Origin: Parazoarcus communis | GTDB taxonomy: Bacteria; Pseudomonadota; Gammaproteobacteria; Burkholderiales; Rhodocyclaceae | Direction of reading: 5' to 3' | Length of the DNA: 64,000 nt | Assembly (NCBI RefSeq): GCF_003111665.1 | Contig: NZ_CP022188.1 | Coordinates: forward strand, 2,852,001-2,916,000 | In this document: piece after piece, positions 1-8,792 of the stretch | Position numbering within the stretch: the stretch's first letter is position 1 | Layout: each line of letters opens with the position of its first letter | The notes under the pieces: model-generated | What the model was told of the DNA's origin: nothing | Seen by the model: only the letters and a program-made list of their open reading frames with translations | Database searches by the model: none | Position numbers and translations under genes: made by a program

Positions 1-135
1 GTGATGTGCTGATTCCGGGGACGTATCCGCAGGGAACGTGACGGCACCGGTGCTCCGCTGTCGAACCGGTGCGGCATGCGCGAACGGTCGTCGGCCTGGC
101 AGTCCGGGCCAGATGTTTGTGACACACAACGCGAC

Positions 136-171
136 ATAAAAAAGAGGGCGCCCCGACGGGGCGCCCTCTTT
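136..171 (-). terminator. Rho-independent terminator of bamD
   Basis: A perfect 14-bp GC-rich stem (141-154 with 158-171) has a 3-nt loop. On the minus strand it is followed by a run of T (the A run at 138-143 of the plus strand). It lies 20 nt beyond the bamD stop codon. The 135 bases to its left contain no gene I can support. Confidence 0.85.
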
Positions 172-190
172 CAATCTGGAGCAGCCGTAA

Positions 191-1000
191 TTACCAGAGC
201 TGCCACCACGGCCGGTCATCTGCCGGGCCGCCTGAGTAATACACGCTGTTGGGAAAGTTCTTGCGCATCACGCGGTTGGCGTCATCGCGCAGGTCGGTCA
301 TGCCCAGGGCGTCGTAGCTCTTGACCATCAGGAACAGTGCCTCTTCGTTCGCAGGTGCGCGCGGATAGGTCGTGATGGCGGCCTGGGCGCGGTTGGCTGC
401 AGCGATATAGGCGCCACGGTTGTAGTAGTAGCGCGCGACGTGCACTTCATGGGACGCCAGCGCGTTTACCAGATACTGCATGCGCTGACGGGCGTCTTCC
501 GCGTAGCGGCTTTCCGGGAAGCGGGTAATGAGGTCGTTGAAGGTGTCGAAAGCTTCGCGTGCACCACGTGGGTCACGTTCGGACATGTCCTGGTTGGAGA
601 AGCCGGCGAAGATCCCGAGATCTTCGTTGAAGTTGACCAGGCCCTTCAGGTAATAGACGTAATCGACGTTGGGGTGGTTGGGGTGCAGCTTGATGAAACG
701 GTCGGCCGCAGCAAGGGCCAGCGCCGATTCGTTGGACTTGTAATAGGCGTAGGCAGACTCGATCTGCGCCTGCTGGGCAAAGCGACCGTAGGGATAACGA
801 GCCTCAAGCTTCTCGAACATCTTGATGGCCTGGTCGTAGCCGCCCTCAGACATTGAAGCCTTGGCTTCGGAATACAGCTTTTGTGCACTCCAGCCTGCCG
901 TTTCGTCGATCTGCTCCGGCAGCAGACCGCAGCCGCCAAGCAGCAAGGCGCCGATCAGGGCAGCATTTCCCGCTAAACTTCCGAAGGTGAACCTGGACAT
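191..1000 (-). CDS. bamD: Outer membrane assembly lipoprotein BamD (ComL)
   Basis: Essential lipoprotein of the BAM complex, which inserts beta-barrel proteins into the outer membrane. The N-terminus is a lipoprotein signal with the lipobox LLGGC, so the mature protein would begin at Cys24 if the ATG at 1000 is used; an in-frame GTG at 1009 would add three residues. The rest is TPR-like helical repeats typical of BamD/YfiO (for example SEGGYDQAIKMFEKLEARYP). At 269 aa it is slightly longer than E. coli BamD (245). A perfect TATAAT on the minus strand at 1030-1035 fits its promoter. rluD is divergent with almost no gap. Confidence 0.93.
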   Translation of the reverse strand: MSRFTFGSLAGNAALIGALLLGGCGLLPEQIDETAGWSAQKLYSEAKASMSEGGYDQAIKMFEKLEARYPYGRFAQQAQIESAYAYYKSNESALALAAADRFIKLHPNHPNVDYVYYLKGLVNFNEDLGIFAGFSNQDMSERDPRGAREAFDTFNDLITRFPESRYAEDARQRMQYLVNALASHEVHVARYYYNRGAYIAAANRAQAAITTYPRAPANEEALFLMVKSYDALGMTDLRDDANRVMRKNFPNSVYYSGGPADDRPWWQLW

Positions 1001-1013
1001 CGATAACACTCGC

Positions 1014-1976
1014 GTGAATGAACTGAAAGATTATAGCCTAGCGGAAGCCGCCGACTCGCGCACCGAAGTGATGATTCCTCGGGATTTTGCCGGTATGAGG
1101 ATCGATCAGGCCCTCGCCAGGCTGTTTCCCGAGCACTCGCGCAGCCGCCTGCAGGCGTGGTTGCGGGATGGACGCATCCTCGTTGATGGCGGTTCGCCCG
1201 ATGCAAAGCACAAGGTGTGGGGGGGAGAGCGGCTGGTGGTCGAGGCTGCGCCCGAGCCGCAGGCGAGTGCCGAAGCCGCCGAGGACATCCCCCTGCATAT
1301 CGTCTTCGAAGACGAGGCCTTGCTGGTGATCGACAAGCCGGCCGGACTCGTCGTCCATCCTGGCAGCGGAAACTGGAGCGGCACCCTGCTCAATGCGCTG
1401 CTGCATCATGCGCCTGCGCTGGCGGGCATCCCGCGGGCGGGCATCGTGCATCGGCTGGACAAGGACACTAGCGGTCTGCTGGTGGTCGCCAAAACACTCG
1501 AGGCGCAGACCGACCTGATTCGCCAGTTGCAGGCGCGCACGGTGAAACGCCACTATCTTGCGCTGGTTCATGGCGGAGTGAAGGGGCCGGGAGAGGTGGA
1601 TGCGCCAATTGCGCGCCATCCGACCCAGCGCACCAGAATGGCTGTTGTGGGCGGTGGACGTCAGGCGCTGACCCGCTACGTCGTGCGTGAGCGTCTGGCG
1701 CACACGACGCTGGTCGAGTGCAGGCTAGAAACCGGGCGCACACATCAGATTCGGGTGCACATGGCGCACATCGGGCATCCGTTGGTCGGCGACCCGGTCT
1801 ATGGCCTCAAACGCAGTGCCGATCCATTGCTCGACGCTTTTTCGCGCCAGGCCCTGCATGCATTCCGGCTGGGCTTGGTGCATCCTGCGTCAGGGGATGA
1901 GATGGCATGGTTCGCGCCGCTTCCTGATGATTTTTCTGTGCTGTTGCACAGCCTTGGAGGGAGTTTCAAACCATGA
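1014..1976 (+). CDS. rluD: 23S rRNA pseudouridine(1911/1915/1917) synthase RluD
   Basis: Isomerises uridines in helix 69 of 23S rRNA. An N-terminal S4 RNA-binding domain (IDQALARLFPEHSRSRLQAW) is followed by the RluA-family catalytic core with the motif HRLDKDTSG, whose Asp is the nucleophile. The start is uncertain. GTG at 1014 gives 320 aa, close to E. coli RluD (326), and keeps the residues that homologues have before the S4 domain. ATG at 1071 would remove them. Neither has a clear ribosome-binding site. The stop overlaps the pgeF start (ATGA), so the two genes are translationally coupled. Confidence 0.9.
   Translation: MNELKDYSLAEAADSRTEVMIPRDFAGMRIDQALARLFPEHSRSRLQAWLRDGRILVDGGSPDAKHKVWGGERLVVEAAPEPQASAEAAEDIPLHIVFEDEALLVIDKPAGLVVHPGSGNWSGTLLNALLHHAPALAGIPRAGIVHRLDKDTSGLLVVAKTLEAQTDLIRQLQARTVKRHYLALVHGGVKGPGEVDAPIARHPTQRTRMAVVGGGRQALTRYVVRERLAHTTLVECRLETGRTHQIRVHMAHIGHPLVGDPVYGLKRSADPLLDAFSRQALHAFRLGLVHPASGDEMAWFAPLPDDFSVLLHSLGGSFKP
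1030..1035 (-). promoter_or_regulatory. -10 element of the bamD promoter
   Basis: Read on the minus strand this is TATAAT, which puts the transcript start about 20-25 nt before the bamD ATG. No good -35 hexamer is visible. It lies inside the 5' part of rluD if rluD starts at its GTG. Confidence 0.5.
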
Positions 1977-2716
1977 CCCGTTCCTTGATCGTGCCCGACT
2001 GGCCTGCGCCGGGGAATGTGAAGGCACTGGTAACGACGCGTGCGGGCGGCGTCAGTGCTGCACCCTATGACAGCCTTAATCTCGGCGCCCATGTTGGCGA
2101 CGATGCGCAGGCGGTGGCCGAGAACCGCGCGCGGCTGAAGCGCCTGCTGCCTTCGGAGCCAACATGGCTGGAGCAGGTGCACGGCACGCGTGTCATCGAC
2201 CTCGACAATCTGCCGCCCGAACCGAAGGGCGATGCGGCGCTGACGCGGCTTGAGAGACGGGTTTGCGCAGTGATGACGGCGGACTGTCTGCCGGTGCTGT
2301 TCTGCGACGATGCGGGTACGGTTGTTGCAGCCGCACATGCAGGCTGGCGCGGGCTGGTGTCGGGTGTGCTGGAGGCGACCGTCGCCAGCATGGCGGTGCG
2401 GTCCGACTGTGTGCTGGCCTGGCTGGGTCCGGCGATCGGGCCGGATGCCTTCGAGGTCGGTGACGAGGTCCGGGAAGCGTTTCTGGCGCGCGATCGCGGC
2501 GCAGCAGAGGCTTTCATCAATAATGGCCAGCCCGGGAAGTGGCTGGCCGACCTCTACATGCTTGCGCGACGACGTCTGGTGCGAGCCGGTGTTGCCCGGA
2601 TTTATGGCGGGGGCTTATGTACCTGGACCGATCGTGAGCGCTTCTATTCCTATCGCCGTGATGGCGTTACCGGTCGCTTCGCATCCATGATCTGGCTTGG
2701 AGACGGGGGCAGATGA
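1973..2716 (+). CDS. pgeF: Peptidoglycan editing factor / laccase-domain protein (YfiH family)
   Basis: Member of the DUF152 'multicopper polyphenol oxidase' family. In E. coli YfiH removes wrongly incorporated L-Ser-containing muropeptide precursors; other members show purine nucleoside phosphorylase or adenosine deaminase activity. Conserved blocks are TTRAGGVS near the N-terminus, QVHGTRV, ADCLPVLFCD, AAHAGWRGL and the C-terminal GGLCTWTDRERFYSYRRDG. The Cys and His residues of the metal site are present. The length (247 aa) is normal. It overlaps the rluD stop by 4 nt; the rluD-yfiH pairing is common in proteobacteria. Confidence 0.9.
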   Translation: MTRSLIVPDWPAPGNVKALVTTRAGGVSAAPYDSLNLGAHVGDDAQAVAENRARLKRLLPSEPTWLEQVHGTRVIDLDNLPPEPKGDAALTRLERRVCAVMTADCLPVLFCDDAGTVVAAAHAGWRGLVSGVLEATVASMAVRSDCVLAWLGPAIGPDAFEVGDEVREAFLARDRGAAEAFINNGQPGKWLADLYMLARRRLVRAGVARIYGGGLCTWTDRERFYSYRRDGVTGRFASMIWLGDGGR

Positions 2717-2746
2717 CGCGCTGCAGCGTCGTATCACGCATATTGG

Positions 2747-2965
2747 CTATTGCTCGGCGCTCGAATCATCTCTATCGTTGAGGTCCTCAGCGGCCTCGCG
2801 CTCCCGTTGGCGCCGACGTCGGGCAGGTGTGCCGAACAGCCACACGAAAAGCGCCATTGGAGCGAGTCCGTAAAATACGAATGTCAGCACGCCGCCAACT
2901 ACCGTGTCATCGGAAATGGCGGCGAGAAGTGCGACGTAAAACCAGGCGATTGCGATCAGGTACAT
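2747..2965 (-). CDS. Small two-helix inner membrane protein, unknown function
   Basis: A 72-aa protein. The first 45 residues form two hydrophobic segments (about 2-18 and 22-43), and a strongly charged tail follows, with an Arg cluster ARRRRQRERE and an acidic end. The Arg cluster after the second helix predicts that the tail is cytoplasmic. It is convergent with pgeF and divergent from phaC. I do not recognise a characterised family. Hydrophobic pattern and codon use support a real gene. Confidence 0.6.
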   Translation of the reverse strand: MYLIAIAWFYVALLAAISDDTVVGGVLTFVFYGLAPMALFVWLFGTPARRRRQREREAAEDLNDRDDSSAEQ

Positions 2966-3071
2966 GGCGGGATTCTACCCGCGTGCTCGGCTGCAGTCGT
3001 TAAACTGGTGCTGGATCTGACGGTGGGCTCTCGCGGCAACGCAGTGCCTGCCGAAGCCTAAGGAGGGGCTA

Positions 3072-4814
3072 ATGTCCGACTCGAATGACAAGCAGGCGCC
3101 TGCCGCCATGCAGGCAATGTTGCTGGCGGGGCAGACCATGGCAACGACTTTTTTCGACATGGTCGCCAAACAGCATGCTGCGATGCAGGACTCGTCGGGT
3201 GTGGCTGCGCCGCAGTTGCCACTGCCGGAGTCCGACGCCCTCAAGCGAATGCAGGAGGAGTTTGCGTCCAAGCACGTCGCGCTGTGGTCCTCGCTGCTCG
3301 GGAGCAAGCCGGGCGAGGCCCGGGAGCAGGTTGCACAGCCCGAGCCCGGAGATCGCCGTTTCAACGCGCCGGAATGGACGGAAAGCCCGATCTTCGACTA
3401 TGTGCGTCAGGCCTATCTGGTCAATGCCGGCTTTCTGAAGCAGGTTGCCGACGAGATGCCGATCTCGGACGGTCGAGCAAAGTCCCGCATTCAGTTTCTC
3501 ACCAGGCAGTACATCGATGCGCTGGCGCCGAGCAATTTTGCGGCGACCAACCCCGAGTTCATCAAGGCCGCGGTCGAAAGCAAGGGCGACAGCATCACCC
3601 AGGGCATCCGCAATCTCATCGACGACCTCGAGAAGGGCCGGATTTCGATGACTGATGACGGGGCTTTCGAGGTCGGGCGCAACCTCGCTGTGTCACCGGG
3701 GGCGGTCGTCTTCGAGAACGACCTCATGCAGCTGATCCAGTACGCACCGCTCACCGAGAAAGTCGGGCAGGTGCCCTTGCTGATCGTGCCACCCTGCATC
3801 AACAAGTTCTACATCATGGATCTCCAGCCGGAAAACTCCCTGGTGCGCTTTATCGTGGAGCAGGGCGTCACGGTATTCCTGGTGTCATGGAAGAACGCTG
3901 GTGCGGCTCAGTCCAAGCGCAACTGGGACGACTACCTGGAGATGGGGCCGATTGCAGCACTCGATGTCGTGCGTTCGATCACCCGTGTGAAGAAACCGAA
4001 CGTTCTCGGATTTTGCGTCGGCGGCACGATTCTCACCTCGGCGATTGCAGTGCTGAAGGGGCGTGGCGAAGACCCGGTTTCCAGCCTCACGCTGATGACC
4101 ACGCTGCTTGATTTCTCCGATGCGGGCGAACTGGGCTGCCTGGTGGACGAGGCGAGCGTGACTGCGCGCGAAGCTGCGATCGGTAAGGGTGGCCTGCTCA
4201 AGGGGCAGGAGCTGGCGAACGTGTTTTCTTTCCTGCGGGCGAACGACCTTGTGTGGCAGTACGTGGTCGGCAACTACCTCAAGGGCAAGAAGCCCCAGGC
4301 CTTCGATCTGCTCTACTGGAACTCGGACTCGACCAACCTGCCGGGGCCGTTCCTGACCTGGTACCTGCGCAACATGTACCTTGAGAATAACCTGCGAGTG
4401 CCGGGCAAACTCAAGATGCTTGGGCAGAAGGTCGATCTTGGCAAGGTGGATGTGCCCGCCTACCTGATGGCGGCGCGTGAGGATCACATCGTGCCGTGGG
4501 CGAGTGCCTACCTCGGGCGCAATCTCCTTGGCGGCGATACGACCTTTGTGCTCGGTGCGAGCGGGCACATCGCAGGCGCCATCAATCCGGCCAGCAAGAA
4601 CCGTCGCAGCTACTGGACGAGCGCATCGCCGGCAGCGGATCCCGAAGAGTGGCTCGGCGCGGCGGAAGAACATAAGGGGAGCTGGTGGCTGCATTGGGCG
4701 CAATGGCTCAAGGGCTACAGTGGCAAGCAGGTTGCGGCGCGCGGCCGCCTCGGCAATACGAAGTTCGAACCGATCGAACCGGCACCGGGACGTTACGTAA
4801 AAGAAAAATCCTGA
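3072..4814 (+). CDS. phaC: Class I poly(3-hydroxyalkanoate) synthase PhaC
   Basis: Polymerises (R)-3-hydroxyacyl-CoA into polyhydroxyalkanoate on the granule surface. A PhaC N-terminal domain is followed by an alpha/beta-hydrolase fold. The lipase-box-like motif GFCVGG supplies the nucleophile Cys315, with the triad completed by Asp471 (REDHIVPW) and His499 (GASGHIAG). These match C319/D480/H508 of the C. necator enzyme. The length of 580 aa is typical of class I enzymes that act without PhaE or PhaR subunits. A strong Shine-Dalgarno AAGGAGGGG precedes the ATG. The phaB genes follow on the same strand, but no phaA thiolase is in the cluster. Confidence 0.96.
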   Translation: MSDSNDKQAPAAMQAMLLAGQTMATTFFDMVAKQHAAMQDSSGVAAPQLPLPESDALKRMQEEFASKHVALWSSLLGSKPGEAREQVAQPEPGDRRFNAPEWTESPIFDYVRQAYLVNAGFLKQVADEMPISDGRAKSRIQFLTRQYIDALAPSNFAATNPEFIKAAVESKGDSITQGIRNLIDDLEKGRISMTDDGAFEVGRNLAVSPGAVVFENDLMQLIQYAPLTEKVGQVPLLIVPPCINKFYIMDLQPENSLVRFIVEQGVTVFLVSWKNAGAAQSKRNWDDYLEMGPIAALDVVRSITRVKKPNVLGFCVGGTILTSAIAVLKGRGEDPVSSLTLMTTLLDFSDAGELGCLVDEASVTAREAAIGKGGLLKGQELANVFSFLRANDLVWQYVVGNYLKGKKPQAFDLLYWNSDSTNLPGPFLTWYLRNMYLENNLRVPGKLKMLGQKVDLGKVDVPAYLMAAREDHIVPWASAYLGRNLLGGDTTFVLGASGHIAGAINPASKNRRSYWTSASPAADPEEWLGAAEEHKGSWWLHWAQWLKGYSGKQVAARGRLGNTKFEPIEPAPGRYVKEKS

Positions 4815-4869
4815 TACAGACTACGGTGTAGTTTGAGTCAACGGTTGCTGGCGGATCGGGCGGGGCCGC

Positions 4870-4884
4870 TTGCAGCACAAATTG
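4870..4884 (+). promoter_or_regulatory. Candidate PhaR-type operator before phaB1
   Basis: TTGCAGCACAAATTG lies between phaC and phaB1, 39 nt before the phaB1 ATG. It carries the TGCA/GCA-rich, partly palindromic character reported for PhaR targets, and resembles the site before phaB2. This is inference only. Confidence 0.25.
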
Positions 4885-4923
4885 AACCCCCCCGGCACAT
4901 CCGATTGGGAGAGGAGGAACAAT

Positions 4924-5664
4924 ATGTCTAGAGTTGCACTGGTTACCGGGGGTATGGGTGGTCTCGGCGAAGCGGTCTGCATCAAGCTGGCTGCGCTGGG
5001 CTACAAGGTGGTGACGACTCATTCGCCGGGTAACACCAAGGCTGACGAGTGGCTCGCAGGGATGAACAAGATGGGCTACGGTTTCAGGGCCTTTGCATGC
5101 GACGTTGCAGATTTCGATTCCTGCAAGGCGTGTGTGGAGCAGGTCACCAAGGAAGTGGGCCCCGTCGATGTTCTGGTGAACAACGCCGGCATCACGCGCG
5201 ACATGACCTTCAAGAAAATGAACAAGGCTGACTGGGATGCGGTGATCAGCACCAACCTCGACTCCGTGTTCAACATGACCAAGCAGGTCATGGAAGGCAT
5301 GCTCGAACGCAAGTGGGGACGTGTGATCAACGTGTCTTCGGTAAATGGTCAGAAAGGCGCGTTCGGCCAGACCAACTATTCGGCCGCCAAGGCCGGCATG
5401 CACGGCTTCACCAAGGCGCTGGCGCTTGAAGTTGCGCGCAGCGGCGTGACGGTCAACACCATTTCGCCGGGCTATATCGGCACCAAGATGGTGATGGCGA
5501 TTCCGCAGGAGATTCTCGACTCCAAGATTCTGCCCCAGATTCCGGTGGCCCGTCTGGGCAAGCCGGAAGAGATCGCCGGTCTGGTTGCCTACCTTTCGTC
5601 CGAGGAAGCGGCATTCGTGACGGGGGCCAATATCTCGATCAACGGCGGTCAGCACATGTTCTGA
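4924..5664 (+). CDS. phaB: Acetoacetyl-CoA reductase PhaB (copy 1)
   Basis: NADPH-dependent short-chain dehydrogenase that reduces acetoacetyl-CoA to (R)-3-hydroxybutyryl-CoA, the PHB monomer. It shows the nucleotide-binding TGGMGGLG at the N-terminus, NNAG, the catalytic Ser of NVSSVNG, YSAAKAG (Tyr-x-x-x-Lys) and the C-terminal INGGQHMF usual for PhaB. The ATG at 4924 was chosen because GAGAGGAGGAAC precedes it and the sequence then begins directly with the Rossmann strand; upstream in-frame codons lack this. 246 aa, the same length as the second copy downstream. Confidence 0.94.
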   Translation: MSRVALVTGGMGGLGEAVCIKLAALGYKVVTTHSPGNTKADEWLAGMNKMGYGFRAFACDVADFDSCKACVEQVTKEVGPVDVLVNNAGITRDMTFKKMNKADWDAVISTNLDSVFNMTKQVMEGMLERKWGRVINVSSVNGQKGAFGQTNYSAAKAGMHGFTKALALEVARSGVTVNTISPGYIGTKMVMAIPQEILDSKILPQIPVARLGKPEEIAGLVAYLSSEEAAFVTGANISINGGQHMF

Positions 5665-5685
5665 GCGGTCTTTGCCGCAGTATGG

Positions 5686-5718
5686 ACGGCCTGTCCCGAG
5701 AGGGGCAGGCCGTTTTTT
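5686..5718 (+). terminator. Rho-independent terminator after phaB1
   Basis: A 12-bp stem (acggcctgtccc with gggcaggccgt, one G-T pair) is followed by six T. It separates phaB1 from phaB2, so the second copy probably has its own promoter. Confidence 0.85.
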
Positions 5719-5727
5719 CTTGAACTA

Positions 5728-5749
5728 TTGCAACGCAGCATTTCTGCAA
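5728..5749 (+). promoter_or_regulatory. Inverted repeat ahead of phaB2, candidate PhaR operator
   Basis: TTGCA at 5728 and TGCAA at 5745 are inverted around GCAGCATTTC. The element sits just downstream of the phaB1 terminator and about 10 nt upstream of a TATACT hexamer (5759-5764), so a bound repressor could block phaB2 transcription. Assignment to PhaR is inferred from the cluster and the TGCA-type motif. Confidence 0.3.
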
Positions 5750-5868
5750 GAGTGCGTTTATACTGTTGGTGTTATGTGGCTGACGCGCTGCCGCAAGACA
5801 GGTGTGGGCAGAGGCGGCTTCAGGCTGCGCTGTCCGAAAACGATAACTCGATGCAGAAGGATTCGATG

Positions 5869-6609
5869 ATGTCTCAGAAAATTGCACTCGTTACGGGCGC
5901 TATGGGCGGCCTCGGTACCGCAATTTGCCAATCCCTCGCAAATGGTGGGATGAAGGTTGTCGCCAACTGCCTGCCTGCTTTCCCCCAGAAAGATGAGTGG
6001 CTGATGCAGCAGAAGGAGCTGGGCTTCGATTTCGTGGCAGCTGAAGGCGATGTCTCCGACTATGAGTCGTGCAAGGCCATGGTTGCAAAGATCGAGGCTG
6101 AAGTGGGTCCGATCGACGTCCTCGTGAACAACGCCGGCATCACCCGCGACAAGTTCTTCCCGAAGATGGAGAAGGGTCAGTGGGATGCGGTGATCAACAC
6201 CAACCTCAACAGCCTGTTCAACGTGACCCATCACATCTCGCCGAAGATGGCCGAACGTGGCTGGGGCCGCATCATCAACATCTCGTCGGTTAACGGCGTC
6301 AAGGGTCAGGCTGGTCAGGCCAACTACTCCACGGCCAAGGCCGGGGTGCTGGGCTTCACCAAGGCGCTGGCCTCCGAGCTCGCAACCAAGGGCGTGACGG
6401 TCAACGCGATTGCCCCGGGTTACATCGGCACCGACATGGTGATGGCGATCCGCGACGACATCCGTCAGGGCATCATCGACACCGTGCCGATGAAGCGTCT
6501 GGGCAAGCCGGAAGAGATCGGCGGGCTGTGTGCCTACCTGTCGTCCGAGCTGGCTGGTTACATCACTGGCGCGACGATCAATATCAACGGTGGCCTGCAC
6601 ATGTGCTGA
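5869..6609 (+). CDS. phaB: Acetoacetyl-CoA reductase PhaB (copy 2)
   Basis: Second short-chain dehydrogenase of the PhaB type: TGAMGGLG cofactor motif, NNAGITRD, catalytic ISSVNG and YSTAKAG, and the C-terminal ININGGLHMC. It is clearly a paralogue of the gene at 4924, of equal length (246 aa), with motifs collinear throughout. ATG 5869 is preferred over ATG 5866 because the AAGGA at 5857 is then 7 nt away and the protein starts MSQKIALVTG like other PhaB proteins. Terminators on both sides suggest separate transcription, perhaps controlled by the inverted repeat at 5728. Confidence 0.93.
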   Translation: MSQKIALVTGAMGGLGTAICQSLANGGMKVVANCLPAFPQKDEWLMQQKELGFDFVAAEGDVSDYESCKAMVAKIEAEVGPIDVLVNNAGITRDKFFPKMEKGQWDAVINTNLNSLFNVTHHISPKMAERGWGRIINISSVNGVKGQAGQANYSTAKAGVLGFTKALASELATKGVTVNAIAPGYIGTDMVMAIRDDIRQGIIDTVPMKRLGKPEEIGGLCAYLSSELAGYITGATININGGLHMC

Positions 6610-6640
6610 TGCCGCATCCGTGGACACTGCGGATTTGCGT

Positions 6641-6665
6641 AACCCCGTCCTGTGGCGGGGTTTTT
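6641..6665 (+). terminator. Rho-independent terminator after phaB2
   Basis: The stem aaccccg / cggggtt around a short loop is followed by TTTTTCTTTT, 30 nt past the phaB2 stop. Confidence 0.8.
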
Positions 6666-6736
6666 CTTTTCGCAGCGCGGTATAATTCTTAAGACAAGTT
6701 AGAGCGGAATCCACCGCCGCCGAGGAGGACTTCACC

Positions 6737-7345
6737 ATGGCCGACAAATCGCGCCTGATCAAGAAATACCCGAACCGTCGTCTTTACGACACCCGGACCA
6801 GTTCCTACATCACCCTGTCGGATGTGAAGGAGCTCGTGCTCGGCAATGAAGATTTTCAGGTGGTGGATGCCAAGACAGGTGATGACCTGACGCGCAGCAT
6901 CCTGCTGCAGATCATCCTCGAGGAAGAGGCCGGCGGTGCGCCGATGTTCACCAGCGATCTGCTCTCCCACATGATCCGCTTCTACGGCAACGCAATGCAG
7001 GGCATGATGGGCAAGTACCTTGAGAACAACATCAAGGCCTTTACCGACATGCAGGGCAAGCTCCAGGAGCAGGCACGCGGCATCTATGGTGAAAACAGCC
7101 CGATCAGCCAGGATCTCTGGGCCCAGTTCCTGAACTTTCAGGGGCCGGCGCTGCAGAGCATGATGGGCACCTACGTCGAGCAATCGAAGAAGATGTTCCA
7201 GCAGATGCAGGATCAGGTCGAGAACCAGACGCGCAACATGTTTACCGGCTTCCAGTTCCCCACCTATACGCCCCCGACGGCGGATGAAAAGGCCGAAAAG
7301 GCTGAAAACGCCGCGCCCGACGTCAAGACCCGCACCGAAAAATAA
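6737..7345 (+). CDS. phaR: PHA synthesis repressor PhaR
   Basis: Repressor that binds both DNA and nascent PHA granules, releasing phasin and other pha promoters when polymer is made. The N-terminal PHB/PHA accumulation regulator DNA-binding domain is unmistakable ([13 protein letters not shown], then [10 protein letters not shown]). It is followed by PHB_acc regions rich in Met, Gln and Phe (residues about 70-170) and a charged Lys/Glu/Ala tail. 202 aa, close to the C. necator protein. A TATAAT at 6681 lies upstream and a good Shine-Dalgarno (GAGGA) precedes the ATG. It is immediately bounded by terminators, so probably monocistronic. Confidence 0.94.
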   Translation: MADKSRLIKKYPNRRLYDTRTSSYITLSDVKELVLGNEDFQVVDAKTGDDLTRSILLQIILEEEAGGAPMFTSDLLSHMIRFYGNAMQGMMGKYLENNIKAFTDMQGKLQEQARGIYGENSPISQDLWAQFLNFQGPALQSMMGTYVEQSKKMFQQMQDQVENQTRNMFTGFQFPTYTPPTADEKAEKAENAAPDVKTRTEK

Positions 7346-7352
7346 GGTGCTG

Positions 7353-7375
7353 CGCCCCCGTGAGGGGGCGTTTTT
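7353..7375 (+). terminator. Rho-independent terminator after phaR
   Basis: A perfect 7-bp stem cgccccc / gggggcg with loop gtga is followed by five T, 8 nt past the phaR stop and 20 nt before the rimO ATG. Confidence 0.85.
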
Positions 7376-7395
7376 CCCAACAGGCCGTACCCAGC

Positions 7396-8730
7396 ATGAC
7401 CTCCCTCAAAAAAACTGACGTGCCGCGTGTCGGTTTCGTCAGCCTTGGCTGCCCGAAAGCGACAGTCGACTCCGAACACATCCTTACCCGGCTGCGCGCC
7501 GAGGGCTATCAGATTTCCGGTAGCTACGAAGACGCAGACGTGGTGGTGGTGAATACCTGTGGCTTCATCGATGCTGCCGTCGAGGAATCGCTCGACGCCA
7601 TCGGCGAAGCCCTGGCCGAGAATGGCAAGGTGATCGTGACCGGCTGTCTTGGCGCCAAGGACGGGGTGGTCATGTCTGCTCATCCGCAGGTGCTTGCCGT
7701 TACCGGTCCGCATGCGACCGAAGAGGTGATGCATGCCGTGCACAAGCACCTGCCCAAGCCGCACGACCCGTTCATCGATCTCGTGCCGGCTCAGGGCATC
7801 CGCCTGACGCCGCAGCACTACGCTTACCTGAAGATTTCCGAAGGCTGCAATCACCGCTGCACCTTCTGCATCATCCCGTCGATGCGCGGTGATCTCGTCA
7901 GCCGTCCCATTCACGAAATCATGCGCGAGGCCGAAACGCTGGCCGAGTCCGGCGTCAAGGAGATCCTGGTGATCTCTCAGGACACGTCGGCCTACGGTGT
8001 GGACGTCAAGTACCGCACGGGTTTCTGGAACGGCAAGCCGCTCAAGACCAAGCTGTACGACCTGGCCAACGCACTCGGCGAGCTCGGCATCTGGATCCGG
8101 ATGCACTACGTCTATCCGTATCCGAGCGTGGATGACCTCATTCCGCTGATGGCCGAGGGCAAGATTCTTCCCTATCTCGACGTGCCTTTCCAGCACGCCA
8201 GTCCGCGCATCCTGAAGGCAATGAAGCGTCCTGCAAATGCCGAGAATGTCCTCGAGCGCGTACAGAAGTGGCGCAGCATCTGTCCGGACCTGACCATCCG
8301 CTCGACCTTCATCACCGGCTTTCCCGGCGAGACCGAGGAAGACTTCGAGCAGTTGCTGCAGTTTCTCGACCAGGCTCAGCTCGATCGCGTCGGTGCGTTC
8401 GCCTATTCGCCGGTGGAAGGTGCCACGGCCAACGAACTGGCAGACCCCGTGCCCGATGAAGTGCGCGAGGAGCGCCGGGCGCGCCTGATGGATTTCCAGG
8501 AGGATATTTCCACCCAGCGGCTCGAGGCCAAGATCGGTCGTGAAATGACCGTGCTGGTCGACGACATTGACGAAGAGGGAGCGCTTGCCCGCTCGCCGGG
8601 CGATGCGCCGGAGATCGACGGCATGGTGGTCATTCCCGACGGCGACGATCTTGCGCCGGGCGATTTCGTTCGGGTGCGGATTACCGATTGCGACGTTCAC
8701 GACCTTTACGCAGAGCGTATCGAGGGCTGA
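7396..8730 (+). CDS. rimO: Ribosomal protein S12 methylthiotransferase RimO
   Basis: Radical-SAM enzyme that methylthiolates a conserved aspartate of ribosomal protein S12. An N-terminal UPF0004 domain carries the auxiliary cluster cysteines ([29 protein letters not shown]). The radical-SAM motif CNHRCTFC lies in the centre, and the last 60 residues form a TRAM domain. SLGCPKAxVDSE separates it from MiaB. ATG 7396 gives 444 aa (E. coli 441); an upstream GTG at 7360 lies inside the phaR terminator and is unlikely. Confidence 0.95.
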   Translation: MTSLKKTDVPRVGFVSLGCPKATVDSEHILTRLRAEGYQISGSYEDADVVVVNTCGFIDAAVEESLDAIGEALAENGKVIVTGCLGAKDGVVMSAHPQVLAVTGPHATEEVMHAVHKHLPKPHDPFIDLVPAQGIRLTPQHYAYLKISEGCNHRCTFCIIPSMRGDLVSRPIHEIMREAETLAESGVKEILVISQDTSAYGVDVKYRTGFWNGKPLKTKLYDLANALGELGIWIRMHYVYPYPSVDDLIPLMAEGKILPYLDVPFQHASPRILKAMKRPANAENVLERVQKWRSICPDLTIRSTFITGFPGETEEDFEQLLQFLDQAQLDRVGAFAYSPVEGATANELADPVPDEVREERRARLMDFQEDISTQRLEAKIGREMTVLVDDIDEEGALARSPGDAPEIDGMVVIPDGDDLAPGDFVRVRITDCDVHDLYAERIEG

Positions 8731-8792
8731 GGCCGCATGCTTGAGTCCGCAGGCTTCGCGCTCGTCCTTCGCTTACTTCGGCGCGCGCTTGC

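Noticed and set aside
1..135. Possible riboswitch in the left edge sequence
   Set aside because: Looked for cobalamin-type and glycine-type cores; conserved blocks are missing, so nothing is reported.
76..324. 82-codon frame at the left edge
   Set aside because: It runs through the bamD terminator and into antisense of bamD; no family resemblance.
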